From NCBI GenBank assembly GCA_965215145.1, contig OZ244038.1:1054001-1118000 (forward strand): a DNA stretch of 64,000 nucleotides, given 5' to 3'. Under the pieces are notes generated by a model. That model was not told the origin of the DNA. It worked only from the letters and a program-made list of their open reading frames with translations, and made no database searches. The translations under genes and the position numbers were made by a program. Shown piece by piece: positions 43,593 to 51,563 of the stretch (the stretch's first letter is position 1; every line of letters starts with the position of its first letter). This stretch comes from G965215145 sp965215145 (GTDB lineage Bacteria > Bacteroidota > Rhodothermia > Rhodothermales > JANQRZ01).

Positions 43593-45374
43593 ATGCGCAT
43601 CCCTTGTCTTATCCTGTTGTTGGGGCTAGCACTCACAGCCTGTGACAACCCAGTCAGCATCCAACCAGAGACCGCCTCCGCTGGCGCCTTCTCTCAGAGT
43701 GCTGACTCTACGTTCAGCGCACCCCTGCGAGATGCGCTAGCCCGCGCGATCCAACAATCAGAGGATGGGCTGGTTCACTGGGAGGATCTGACCCCGGAGG
43801 AGCTGTGGATGTTCATCAGCAGGCACGATAGCACGCTCGTCGTTGGGCTCAAGGAGCCAGGAATGGACCGCGGCGTGGATGAGCAGGCGAAGCCACGGAT
43901 GAGCCGGCAGGCGTGGCACGCGCTCGCGCGTGGAATGGAGCAGCAGGGTATAAGGCTCCGGCTCATCGACAACGTTCAGCCCGTAGCAGAGCTTCGGGTC
44001 ACGGATGTGCAGCACGTCCGGGCGCTGCGACAGTCGGAGTACGTGAGCTACGTGGAGCCAGCAAGCTTCCCCTCCGAGGGGCTCTGGCACGACATCAACT
44101 TCGGGTGCGGCAACCCAGACTTCCAGGGGCATCCTGGAAGTCACACTCCGGAGGGAGACCTTATACCGTTCACACTGGACCGCCACCAGATCCCCGCTGC
44201 TTGGCAGATCAGCACGGGCTCCGGAATCACGATCGGGTTCATCGATACGGGGGCCAGCGCCTACCAATCTCAGCTAGGTCACGAATTCAACGATGGGCAG
44301 AGCAGCGGTCGCTCGATTAGCCGCGACTATACCTATGCCGCCCCCTCGCCTGAGCCGTGGCACGACACCTGCGGGCATGGGACACGAATAGCCGGGCTAG
44401 CCGTCGCACCACGCGACGGGCGTCAAACAGTTGGGGTTGCCTATGGGGCGGATGCTTACACGGTCCGTGCCGATGGGGGCACCGATTTTGGGATCGCTAG
44501 GAGCGACGAGGTTCGGCGCGCGGTAGACCGGGCAGCGGAGAACTCGGACATCGTCAACATCGCGATGGGCTCCTGGTACTATCACACCAACGTTGCTGAT
44601 CGAATTCATTACTACTATGATAATGAAGACTACCAAACGCTCTTCATCGGAGCGGCGGGGACGTTCTGGGGAATAAAAATGGGGCTCGTCGAGTGGAATG
44701 GAATAGGTGGTGGATCGGACGGGACACTCTTCCCTGCTACGATGGACCAGGTCGTGGCCGTCACTGGGCTAGACCCGGACGGGCCTGCATCCCGTCCGGA
44801 ACCCTGCCGCCAATGTTTTAACGGTGATGAGGTCGAGTTCGCAGCCTTCACGAATGGACCTACACCGGGTCTCCGCGATGGCGACTTGCCTTCCCTCGGC
44901 GGTAGCTCTGGTTCCACCTCTATCGTGTCTGGCATTGCTGCGCTCGTGTGGTCGCGCTACCCGAATTGGACGCGAGAGCAGGTGCTGGACCGGCTCCGCC
45001 AGAGCGCTCATTACTCCTCCGATCCCGATGATAACATCGGCTACGGCCCGATCAATGCGTACCGCGCTGTGGGCGGGATGCTTGAGCCAACTATCGGTGG
45101 ACCGAGCCAGGTCGCTTATAGCGGGACGTACCAGTTCAACCTTAACGTCAGAGGTGGGCAAGGCCCCTACGCTTACCGGTGGGACACGGGGGAGACGTCG
45201 AGCACCCTCAGCCTCTACATCCGGCAGCGGCAGAGCCAGAGCTATACCATTGAGCTCTCCGGTTCCGTGACCGACCTCTCGACGGGGATCACGAGGTATG
45301 CTTCGAAGGACGTGTTCGTGCGCGCCGAGGATGGTGGGAGTGGGAGTTGCGGTGGTGACATAGCCTGTCGTTAG
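43593..45374 (+). CDS. Subtilisin-like (S8) peptidase lipoprotein
   Basis: A 593-residue lipoprotein from the ATG at 43593 (lipobox LLGLALTACDN). The S8 triad can be placed: D218 in IGFIDTG, H262 in CGHGTRIAGLA and S439 in LGGSSGSTSIVSGIAAL. The oxyanion-hole position usually held by Asn reads T357 (GAAGTFWG), and the serine region is atypical. A C-terminal Ig-like/PKD-like domain (about 515-580, GGQGPYAYRWDTGETSSTLS) and a Cys-containing tail (SCGGDIACR) follow. G+C is clearly lower than around it and the gene lies just before a duplicated segment, so horizontal acquisition is likely. Catalytic competence is uncertain. Confidence 0.85.
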   Translation: MRIPCLILLLGLALTACDNPVSIQPETASAGAFSQSADSTFSAPLRDALARAIQQSEDGLVHWEDLTPEELWMFISRHDSTLVVGLKEPGMDRGVDEQAKPRMSRQAWHALARGMEQQGIRLRLIDNVQPVAELRVTDVQHVRALRQSEYVSYVEPASFPSEGLWHDINFGCGNPDFQGHPGSHTPEGDLIPFTLDRHQIPAAWQISTGSGITIGFIDTGASAYQSQLGHEFNDGQSSGRSISRDYTYAAPSPEPWHDTCGHGTRIAGLAVAPRDGRQTVGVAYGADAYTVRADGGTDFGIARSDEVRRAVDRAAENSDIVNIAMGSWYYHTNVADRIHYYYDNEDYQTLFIGAAGTFWGIKMGLVEWNGIGGGSDGTLFPATMDQVVAVTGLDPDGPASRPEPCRQCFNGDEVEFAAFTNGPTPGLRDGDLPSLGGSSGSTSIVSGIAALVWSRYPNWTREQVLDRLRQSAHYSSDPDDNIGYGPINAYRAVGGMLEPTIGGPSQVAYSGTYQFNLNVRGGQGPYAYRWDTGETSSTLSLYIRQRQSQSYTIELSGSVTDLSTGITRYASKDVFVRAEDGGSGSCGGDIACR

Positions 45375-45390
45375 CCTGATCGAGCCCCTA

Positions 45391-45553
45391 TGGGGGATGC
45401 CTGGCGCGCTGGGGCCGGAAGCTCCTCAGCTACTACAAGCGCGGCGAGATCCGGCCACATGTGGACCGCGCATTCCCGCTGGCCGAGGCCGCCGCGGCGC
45501 ACGCCTACGTCGAGGGCCGGCGGAGCGTGGGGAAGGTCGTCCTCGAACCGTAG
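45391..45553 (+). pseudogene. 3' fragment of a quinone oxidoreductase gene
   Basis: The last 48 codons of the 40605-41639 gene are present in frame (RWGRKLLSYYKRGEIRPHVD, then AAAAHAYVEGRRSVGKVVLE, TAG at 45551-45553), with nothing upstream that could be the rest. Differences from the intact copy are mostly synonymous. Confidence 0.8.
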
Positions 45554-45559
45554 CAGCAG

Positions 45560-45638
45560 CTAGCGCCGTCCTCCCGTTGGGAGCCGCCACACGAGCCCCA
45601 CGCCGAGGCCGTCGCGGGCGGGGCCGAGGCTGATGCCC
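45560..45638 (-). pseudogene. 3' fragment of the hypothetical exported protein gene
   Basis: Encodes GISLGPARDGLGVGLVWRLP then TGGRR and a stop at 45560-45562, matching the C-terminus of the 41646-42218 product with two substitutions. The remainder is missing. Confidence 0.75.
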
Positions 45639-45714
45639 CCCCCCTTTCGGCCGTTGTGTTTCCGCCGAGACGGGAGTATCATGCGCCCCCTTTCCCGCTT
45701 AACCTCAAGCCGTC

Positions 45715-47457
45715 ATGCGCCTCGTCCCTCTCCTCGGGCTCCTCCTGCTCCTCGCCCTCCCGGCGCTGGCGCAGGAGACCTACACCAACCCCATCATCGC
45801 GCCGCAGGCGCACGACCCGGCGCTGATCCGCACCGACGACGGGACGTACTACGTCTACAGCCCGGAGGACACCTGGGGCGACGGGCAGGGCCAACGCTAC
45901 GTCCCGACCTACAAGTCCCGCGACCTCGTCGACTGGGTCTACGTGGGCGACGCGTTCGCGGGGCCGCCCGCCTGGAAGGCCGACGGCGACTACTGGGCTG
46001 TCGGCGTCTACGAGCGCGGCGGGACGTACTACATGTACTACTCGATCTGGGACTTCCGATTCATCTACGACCCCGACCCCTGCATCGGGCTGGCGACGGC
46101 GCCGAGCCCGGAGGGGCCGTGGGCCGAACTCGGCCGCCCCGTGCTCTGCTCCGTCGAGGCCGGCGCTCCCTCGTCCATCGACCCGTTCGTGTGGGACGAC
46201 GGCGAGACGCAGACGCTGATCTGGGGCACGCTCCCGTCGATCTACGCCGCTGAACTCAGCGCCGACGGCACCGAGATCGTCACTGAGCCGCTCATCATCG
46301 CACGGGACGTCGAGGGGGCCTACGTCACCCAGCGTGACGGCTACTACTACCTCTGGGGCTCCTCCGGCACGTGCTGCTTCGGGATCTTCTCCTCGTACCA
46401 GACCCGCGTCGGCCGCTCGACCTCGCTGCTCGGGCCGTACCTCAATCGGAACGGGCAGAACCTCCGCAACGCGCTCGGCGCGGTCGTCGTCGAGGGCGAC
46501 CCGATCTTCCCCGGTCCGTGGGTCTGGGTCGGGCCCGGTCACAACGCCGTCGCCGTCGACGACGCCGGCGCGGACTGGCTCCTCTACCACGCCATCCCCA
46601 CGGCGAACCCCGGCCCGCCGGGGGGCATCGGGGGCACCACCCGCGAGATCCTCATGGACCGGATCCTGTGGGTGGACGGGTGGCCCCGCGTCAACGGCCG
46701 CACGCCGTCCTCGACCCCCCAGGCCGCGCCGACGGTGGACCTCGACGCGCGCGTGGTGCTCCAGCCGACGACGTCCACGAAGCTTCCGCCGAGCGGCGGG
46801 CAGGTCGCCGTCGCCCTCCACGTGGAGAACACGGCCGCCGAGACGCAGACGCTCGACGTGTGGCTCGACGCGCGGCTCCCGGACGGCCGATACACCGCAC
46901 CCCTCCTCGGGCCGCTGGCGGTGACGCTCGCGCCGGGCGAGACCTACGAGCGGACGCTCGGGCAGCGGCTCGGGGCGGCGGCGCCGGGCGGGACGTACTG
47001 GGTCCAGGCCTACGCTGGCAGCTACCCCGCCGGCGCCGAGGACTACGGCGCGTTCCCGCTGCTGAAGCGGGGCGCGAGCGGCAGCCGCACCCTCGCCGAC
47101 GGCTCGGTCGGCTCGGCGGTGGAGGTCTCGGTGCTCAGCGAGGCGCCCGCTCCGGCGGCGCCGATCGTCCGGGCAGAGCCGGCGGAGACCACGGAGCTCG
47201 CCGTCCTGCAGAGCGCGGACGGCGCCCCGCGTATCCTGCTCACGCTCGCCGAGGCGCAGGCCGTGCGCGTCGAGGTGTTCGACCTCCTCGGGCGCCGCGT
47301 CGCGCCGGTGCATGACGGCGTGGCGGAGGGTGGAGCACACACCTGGCCGGTCCAGACGGGCCGGCTGGCCTCGGGGACGTACCTCGTCCGGGCGGTCGTC
47401 GGCTCCGACGGCGCCGCGCCGCGCGTGCTCACGCAGAAGCTCACCGTCGTCCGCTAA
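45715..47457 (+). CDS. Secreted glycoside hydrolase family 43 protein with C-terminal sorting domain
   Basis: A 580-residue exported enzyme with a signal peptide (MRLVPLLGLLLLLALPALAQ). The five-bladed GH43 propeller starts TYTNPIIAPQAHDPALIRTD with the likely catalytic base D34. D156 in SIDPFVWDDGETQTLIWG fits the pKa-modulating Asp and E200 in DVEGAYVTQRDGYYYLW the general acid. GH43 members act on arabinan or xylan; specificity cannot be told. A beta-sandwich linker (about 340-460) leads to a type IX-like sorting domain (VRVEVFDLLGRRVAPVHDG, ASGTYLVRAVVG, TQKLTVVR). Confidence 0.88.
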   Translation: MRLVPLLGLLLLLALPALAQETYTNPIIAPQAHDPALIRTDDGTYYVYSPEDTWGDGQGQRYVPTYKSRDLVDWVYVGDAFAGPPAWKADGDYWAVGVYERGGTYYMYYSIWDFRFIYDPDPCIGLATAPSPEGPWAELGRPVLCSVEAGAPSSIDPFVWDDGETQTLIWGTLPSIYAAELSADGTEIVTEPLIIARDVEGAYVTQRDGYYYLWGSSGTCCFGIFSSYQTRVGRSTSLLGPYLNRNGQNLRNALGAVVVEGDPIFPGPWVWVGPGHNAVAVDDAGADWLLYHAIPTANPGPPGGIGGTTREILMDRILWVDGWPRVNGRTPSSTPQAAPTVDLDARVVLQPTTSTKLPPSGGQVAVALHVENTAAETQTLDVWLDARLPDGRYTAPLLGPLAVTLAPGETYERTLGQRLGAAAPGGTYWVQAYAGSYPAGAEDYGAFPLLKRGASGSRTLADGSVGSAVEVSVLSEAPAPAAPIVRAEPAETTELAVLQSADGAPRILLTLAEAQAVRVEVFDLLGRRVAPVHDGVAEGGAHTWPVQTGRLASGTYLVRAVVGSDGAAPRVLTQKLTVVR

Positions 47458-47474
47458 GGGGGTCCGCTAAAGGA

Positions 47475-47512
47475 TCGGGGGCGGCCTGCCGGCGACGGCG
47501 GGCCGCCCCCGA
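47475..47512. terminator. Bidirectional terminator hairpin between GH43 and rpmE
   Basis: Perfect 12-bp stem TCGGGGGCGGCC/GGCCGCCCCCGA around a 14-nt loop that can itself form a small stem. It is 18 nt after the GH43 stop and 24 nt from the convergent rpmE stop. No long T tract follows. Confidence 0.65.
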
Positions 47513-47535
47513 GAGCGGTCGAAGGGGAGGGGGGC

Positions 47536-47781
47536 TCAGCCCTCCTCGGCCGGGGCCTCCTCTTCGGTGGCCGGCGCGGCCTTCTGGTAGCGCCGGCGGA
47601 ATTTCTCGACGCGGCCCGTCGTGTCGACGAACTGCCGCTTGCCGGTGTAGAACGGGTGGTTCGTCGCGTCCACCTCGGAGGCGTACGTGTCGCCCTCCAT
47701 CGTGGAGCGGGTCTGGAACTCGGTCCCGTCGGCGAGCTTGACGGTGACGAAGTGGTAGTCGGGGTGGATGCCCTGCTTCAT
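47536..47781 (-). CDS. rpmE: 50S ribosomal protein L31 (bL31), zinc-free form
   Basis: An 81-residue product starting MKQGIHPDYHFVTVKLADGT and continuing ATNHPFYTGKRQFVDTTGRV, EKFRRRYQK. The four cysteines of the zinc-binding form are absent, so this is the C-minus type, not sensitive to zinc supply. It has a short acidic tail (APATEEEAPAEEG). The ATG at 47781 is chosen by homology; upstream open frame is low-complexity. It lies between GH43 and uvrB. Confidence 0.93.
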   Translation of the reverse strand: MKQGIHPDYHFVTVKLADGTEFQTRSTMEGDTYASEVDATNHPFYTGKRQFVDTTGRVEKFRRRYQKAAPATEEEAPAEEG

Positions 47782-47955
47782 GGTCTCGGTACGGATGGCG
47801 CGGCTAGAGGCGGGGAAGATACCGCCGCCGCGCCCGCGCCCGCCGCCCGCCGCGGAGTTCCAGCCGTCTTCGCATCCGGACTGGCCTCCGACTACCCACA
47901 TACCTGACTCTTCCGCTCTGCCGACCGCAAGGGGATGATCGCGCGGCGACCACGC

Positions 47956-50031
47956 TCAGGCGGCGGCGAGGGAGGCCTCGATCTGGGCGATGGAGTCGCG
48001 GAGCTCGGCCGCCCGCTCGAACTCGAGGTTCTTCGCCGCCTCCCCCATCTCGCGCTGGAGCTGCGCCACGAGGTCCCGCTTCTGGTCGTCGGTGAGGTAC
48101 TTCACGACGGGGTCCGCCACCTTCGGGAGCTGGTCCGGGCCGGCGTAGTAGGTCGGTTGCTGCCCTTCCGCCGCCTCCGGCTTGTGGTCGGCGACGAGGG
48201 TGCCGCGGCGGATGTCGTCAGCGGACTTCCGGACGGTCACCGGGGTGATGCCGTGCTCCTCGTTGTAGGCCATCTGGAGGGCTCGCCGCCGCTCGGTCTC
48301 CTCCATCATCCGCGCCATCGAGTCCGTCACCCGGTCGGCGTACATGATGATCCGGCCGTTGACGTTGCGCGCGGCGCGGCCGGCCGTCTGGATCAGCGAG
48401 CGCTCGGAGCGGAGGAACCCCTCCTTGTCGGCGTCGAGGATGGCGACGAGCGAGACCTCCGGGAGGTCGAGCCCCTCGCGGAGCAGGTTCACCCCGACGA
48501 GCACGTCGAACTCGCCGAGGCGGAGGTCGCGGAGGATGTCGACCCGTTCGAGCGCGTCGATGTCGGAGTGGAGGTAGCGGACGCGGACACCGAAGGAGTC
48601 CATGTACTCGGTGAGGTCCTCGCTCATCCGCTTCGTGAGCGTGGTCACGAGCACGCGCTCGGAGCGCTCGACGCGCTGCTGGACCTCGTCCAAGAGGTCG
48701 TCGATCTGGCCGTCCACAGGGCGGACCTCGACCTCGGGGTCGAGGATGCCCGTCGGCCGGATGACCTGCTCGACGACGACGCCCTCGCTCTTTTCGAGCT
48801 CGTAGTCGGCCGGGGTCGCGCTGACGAACATCACCCGGTGGTGGAACTCGGCGAACTCCTCGAAGGTCAGCGGCCGGTTGTCGAGCGCGGAGGGCAGCCG
48901 GAACCCGTGCTCGACGAGGTTCAGCTTCCGGGCGCGGTCGCCGTTGTACATCCCCCGCACCTGCGGCACCGTGACGTGGCTCTCGTCGATGGCGATCATC
49001 CAGTCGTCGCCGTGGTTCTCCTGGAAGTAGTCGAGGAGGCAGTGCGGGCGGGTGCCGGGCTCGCGGCCGTCCATGTGGCGGCTGTAGTTCTCGATCCCGG
49101 AGCAGTAGCCGATCTCCTTCATCATCTCGATGTCGAACAGCGTCCGCTGCTCCAGCCGCTGCGCCTCGACGAGCAGCCCCTCGTTGCGGAGCACCGCGAG
49201 CCGCCAGCGGAGCTCCTCCTCGATGGAGGCGATGGCGCGGCCCATCTGGTCCTTCGGGGTGACGAAGTGCTTGGCGGGGTAGATCGTCAGCATGTCCTCC
49301 CGCGCCGTCTCCTGCCCCGTCTTCGGGTCGAACCGGGCGACGGCCTCGACCTCGTCGCCCCAGAACTGGATCCGGTAGGCGACGTCCTCGAGGTAGGCGG
49401 GGAACACCTCGACCACGTCGCCGCGGACGCGGAACGTGCCGGGGACGAATTCGACCTCGTTCCGGGTGTAGAACACGTTGACGAGCTGGCGCAGCAGCTC
49501 GTTGCGGTCCACCACCTGCCCCTCGCGGGCCTGGACGACCTGGGCCTTGTACTCCTTCGGGTCGCCGAGGCCGTAGATGCACGAGACTGAGGCGACGATG
49601 AGGACGTCCTTCCGCCCGCTCACCAGCGCGCTCGTCGCGCGGAGGCGGAGGCGGTCGATCTCCTCGTTGATGGCGAAGTCCTTCTCGATGTACGTGTCGC
49701 TCGTGACGATGTACGCCTCGGGCTGGTAGTAGTCGTAGTACGAGATGAAGAACTCGACCGCGTTGTGGGGGAAGAACTGCTTGAACTCGGCGTAGAGCTG
49801 GGCCGCGAGGGTCTTGTTGTGGGAGATCACCAGCGTCGGCTTCCCGACGTTCTGGACGACGTTCGAGACGGTGTAGGTCTTCCCCGTGCCGGTGGCGCCG
49901 AGCAGCGTCTGGTAGGTGTCGCCGCGGAAGACCCCCTCGGTCAGCTCCTCGATGGCGCGGGGCTGGTCGCCGGTCGGCCGGAAGGGGGCGTCGAGGCGGA
50001 AGGGGGAGTCGAGCCGGGAGATCGTCGCCAT
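47956..50031 (-). CDS. uvrB: Excinuclease ABC subunit B
   Basis: DNA damage-verification helicase of nucleotide excision repair. The 691-residue product has Walker A LGATGTGKTYTVSNVV, the beta-hairpin FISYYDYYQPEAYI, helicase motifs (IDESHVTVPQ, MFVSATPADYE, VLVTTLTKRMSEDLTEYM, VGVNLLREGLDLPEVSL, IQTAGRAARNVNGR) and a C-terminal UVR motif (LVAQLQREMGEAAKNLEFER). The ATG at 50031 gives the standard MATISRLDSPFRL start; longer open frame upstream is not conserved. A weak octamer TAGCCTCG lies at 50055-50062. Confidence 0.97.
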   Translation of the reverse strand: MATISRLDSPFRLDAPFRPTGDQPRAIEELTEGVFRGDTYQTLLGATGTGKTYTVSNVVQNVGKPTLVISHNKTLAAQLYAEFKQFFPHNAVEFFISYYDYYQPEAYIVTSDTYIEKDFAINEEIDRLRLRATSALVSGRKDVLIVASVSCIYGLGDPKEYKAQVVQAREGQVVDRNELLRQLVNVFYTRNEVEFVPGTFRVRGDVVEVFPAYLEDVAYRIQFWGDEVEAVARFDPKTGQETAREDMLTIYPAKHFVTPKDQMGRAIASIEEELRWRLAVLRNEGLLVEAQRLEQRTLFDIEMMKEIGYCSGIENYSRHMDGREPGTRPHCLLDYFQENHGDDWMIAIDESHVTVPQVRGMYNGDRARKLNLVEHGFRLPSALDNRPLTFEEFAEFHHRVMFVSATPADYELEKSEGVVVEQVIRPTGILDPEVEVRPVDGQIDDLLDEVQQRVERSERVLVTTLTKRMSEDLTEYMDSFGVRVRYLHSDIDALERVDILRDLRLGEFDVLVGVNLLREGLDLPEVSLVAILDADKEGFLRSERSLIQTAGRAARNVNGRIIMYADRVTDSMARMMEETERRRALQMAYNEEHGITPVTVRKSADDIRRGTLVADHKPEAAEGQQPTYYAGPDQLPKVADPVVKYLTDDQKRDLVAQLQREMGEAAKNLEFERAAELRDSIAQIEASLAAA

Positions 50032-50189
50032 CGGGGTCGCGGAGGGTGAACCCGCGAGGCTACGGCCCCGGGGTGCCTGCGGTATGGCACCCGTACGCCC
50101 CAGAGGCATGGGGGCGTTCCGCGGCGCCCGCCGCCGTCCGCTCCGGCCATTGTGGCCCCCGTGGGAGCCCGCCCATCCGTTAGTGCTTC

Positions 50190-51362
50190 TTAGTCGCCGG
50201 TGATCTCGCCGACGTCCGGCACGACGAACCCTCGCTGGTACGGCTCGAGCTCGAGGAGGTCGCGGACCCAGTCGGTGAGCATGACGCCGTCGGCCCCGCG
50301 TTCGTACATCTCGTCGCTGACGAGGGAGGTGTGCGCTCGGCCGGGCATGTAGAACGTCCCCGCGTTGGGGTAGGGCTCGAGCTGGGTCCGGATGCTCTGC
50401 ATCCCCTGCAGGAGCAGCGAGTCCGGGACGAGGCACGCGGGCTCCCCTCCGAAGGTGCCGGCCTCGCAGTTGGGGTTGAGGTAGCCGTAGTTGTACCTCG
50501 GGGAGATGTCGAGGACGTGGGAGATGAGGCCGAAGGCGCGGGCCGGATTCGTGCGCGCGTAGTAGGGGAGGACGTGCTCGAACCCGTCGCCGGAGGGCTG
50601 GAAGCACTCCTCCCCGCAGCCCTCCGGGGCCGTGGCCTCGAGGTTCCAGATCGAGCGCCAGTAGAGCTGGAGCGCGTCCGTCACGATCTCGTCGTCGGGG
50701 AAGACGGGGCCGGAGTCGTTGATCAGGTAGACGGGCGCCGGGGCCAGCCGCTCCGCCACGAGCCCGTACGTGTTGAGCACGCCGAAGGCGCCGCCGCTGG
50801 TGCCGATGAGGGCGACCCGGTCGGCGTCGCGGAACTCGTCCGCGATGGCGTCGAGCACGGCGCGCATGTTCCGGTAGCCGACGAAGTCGAGCGAGCCGTC
50901 GATGCCGGTGATGAAGACGCCGGTGGTGTCGCCGCCGTGGATGTCCCCGGTGCAGTACGGGACGAAGACGTGGTTCCAGCCGAGGAAGGGGTTGGCCGTC
51001 GTGTCGGCGAAGATGCCCCGCCTCCCTTCCTCCTCCGTGTGCCACGTCACGAAGTCCTCCTCGGAGAACGAGCCGCGGTTGCAGCGGCCGGGGGCGTAGC
51101 AGGCGCCGCCGCCCTGGAGGTAGAGCACGACCCTAGCCGAGTCGGGCGACCCGGCCGGCGCGGCGCGGCGCCCGATCCCCGTGGCGGAGCCGTCGCGGCA
51201 GCGCATGCCGGCCACCGGCTCCCACTGCCAGGACGCGAAGCCCCCACGGGTCTTCGTAGCGACCTCGGCCGTGCTCTCCGGCGTGTCGGAGACGTGTGCG
51301 GCGTCGCAGGCCGCGAGGGCGAGGACAGCGAGGAGAGCGGCCGATAGAGCAGAGAGACGCAC
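50190..51362 (-). CDS. Pectinacetylesterase (Notum)-family lipoprotein, copy 1
   Basis: A 390-residue lipoprotein (lipobox LALAACDAA). The PAE/Notum alpha/beta-hydrolase pattern is clear: VVLYLQGGGACYAPGRC, HVFVPYCTGDIHGGDTTG, the nucleophile S189 in LIGTSGGAFGVLNTYGLVAE, Asp in LINDSGPVFPDD and the His in PGRAHTSL (H344). The family removes acetyl or other acyl groups from polysaccharides or, in animals, lipid from Wnt. The bacterial substrate here is unknown, though the GH43 gene nearby makes plant or algal polysaccharide plausible. It is paralogous to the gene upstream on the same strand (51564-53780). Confidence 0.88.
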   Translation of the reverse strand: MRLSALSAALLAVLALAACDAAHVSDTPESTAEVATKTRGGFASWQWEPVAGMRCRDGSATGIGRRAAPAGSPDSARVVLYLQGGGACYAPGRCNRGSFSEEDFVTWHTEEEGRRGIFADTTANPFLGWNHVFVPYCTGDIHGGDTTGVFITGIDGSLDFVGYRNMRAVLDAIADEFRDADRVALIGTSGGAFGVLNTYGLVAERLAPAPVYLINDSGPVFPDDEIVTDALQLYWRSIWNLEATAPEGCGEECFQPSGDGFEHVLPYYARTNPARAFGLISHVLDISPRYNYGYLNPNCEAGTFGGEPACLVPDSLLLQGMQSIRTQLEPYPNAGTFYMPGRAHTSLVSDEMYERGADGVMLTDWVRDLLELEPYQRGFVVPDVGEITGD

Positions 51363-51498
51363 GGGCGGGGTGGGGAATTGGTGATCGGTAGGGGGTAGCG
51401 CCGTGTGAGCAACCGCATCAAAAACCTCTCCCTTACTGCGCGCATGGGGTGAGGACGGAGTGAACGCTTGCCGGAGGAGGTCCTTTGGGCTAGAGGCG

Positions 51499-51506
51499 AG
51501 AAGCTA
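51499..51506 (-). promoter_or_regulatory. Possible -7 element upstream of pectinacetylesterase copy 1
   Basis: TAGCTTCT on the minus strand, 137 nt upstream of the ATG at 51362; a longer leader than for the other octamers. Confidence 0.25.
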
Positions 51507-51563
51507 AGCACGTTGCGGCGCCGGCGCATCCACGAACCCCGTGCTACCGGGTCGGATCCGAGG

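Larger units (their letters stand above)
45391..45638. repeat. Direct duplication, copy B (scar between protease and GH43 genes)
   Basis: Copy of 41469-41724 about 90% identical, with a short deletion near its left end. It fills most of the 340-nt stretch without an intact gene between the protease (stop 45374) and the GH43 gene (start 45715). Confidence 0.85.

Noticed and set aside
45397..45633. 79-codon open frame as a gene
   Set aside because: It is an out-of-frame reading of the duplicated quinone reductase 3' fragment.
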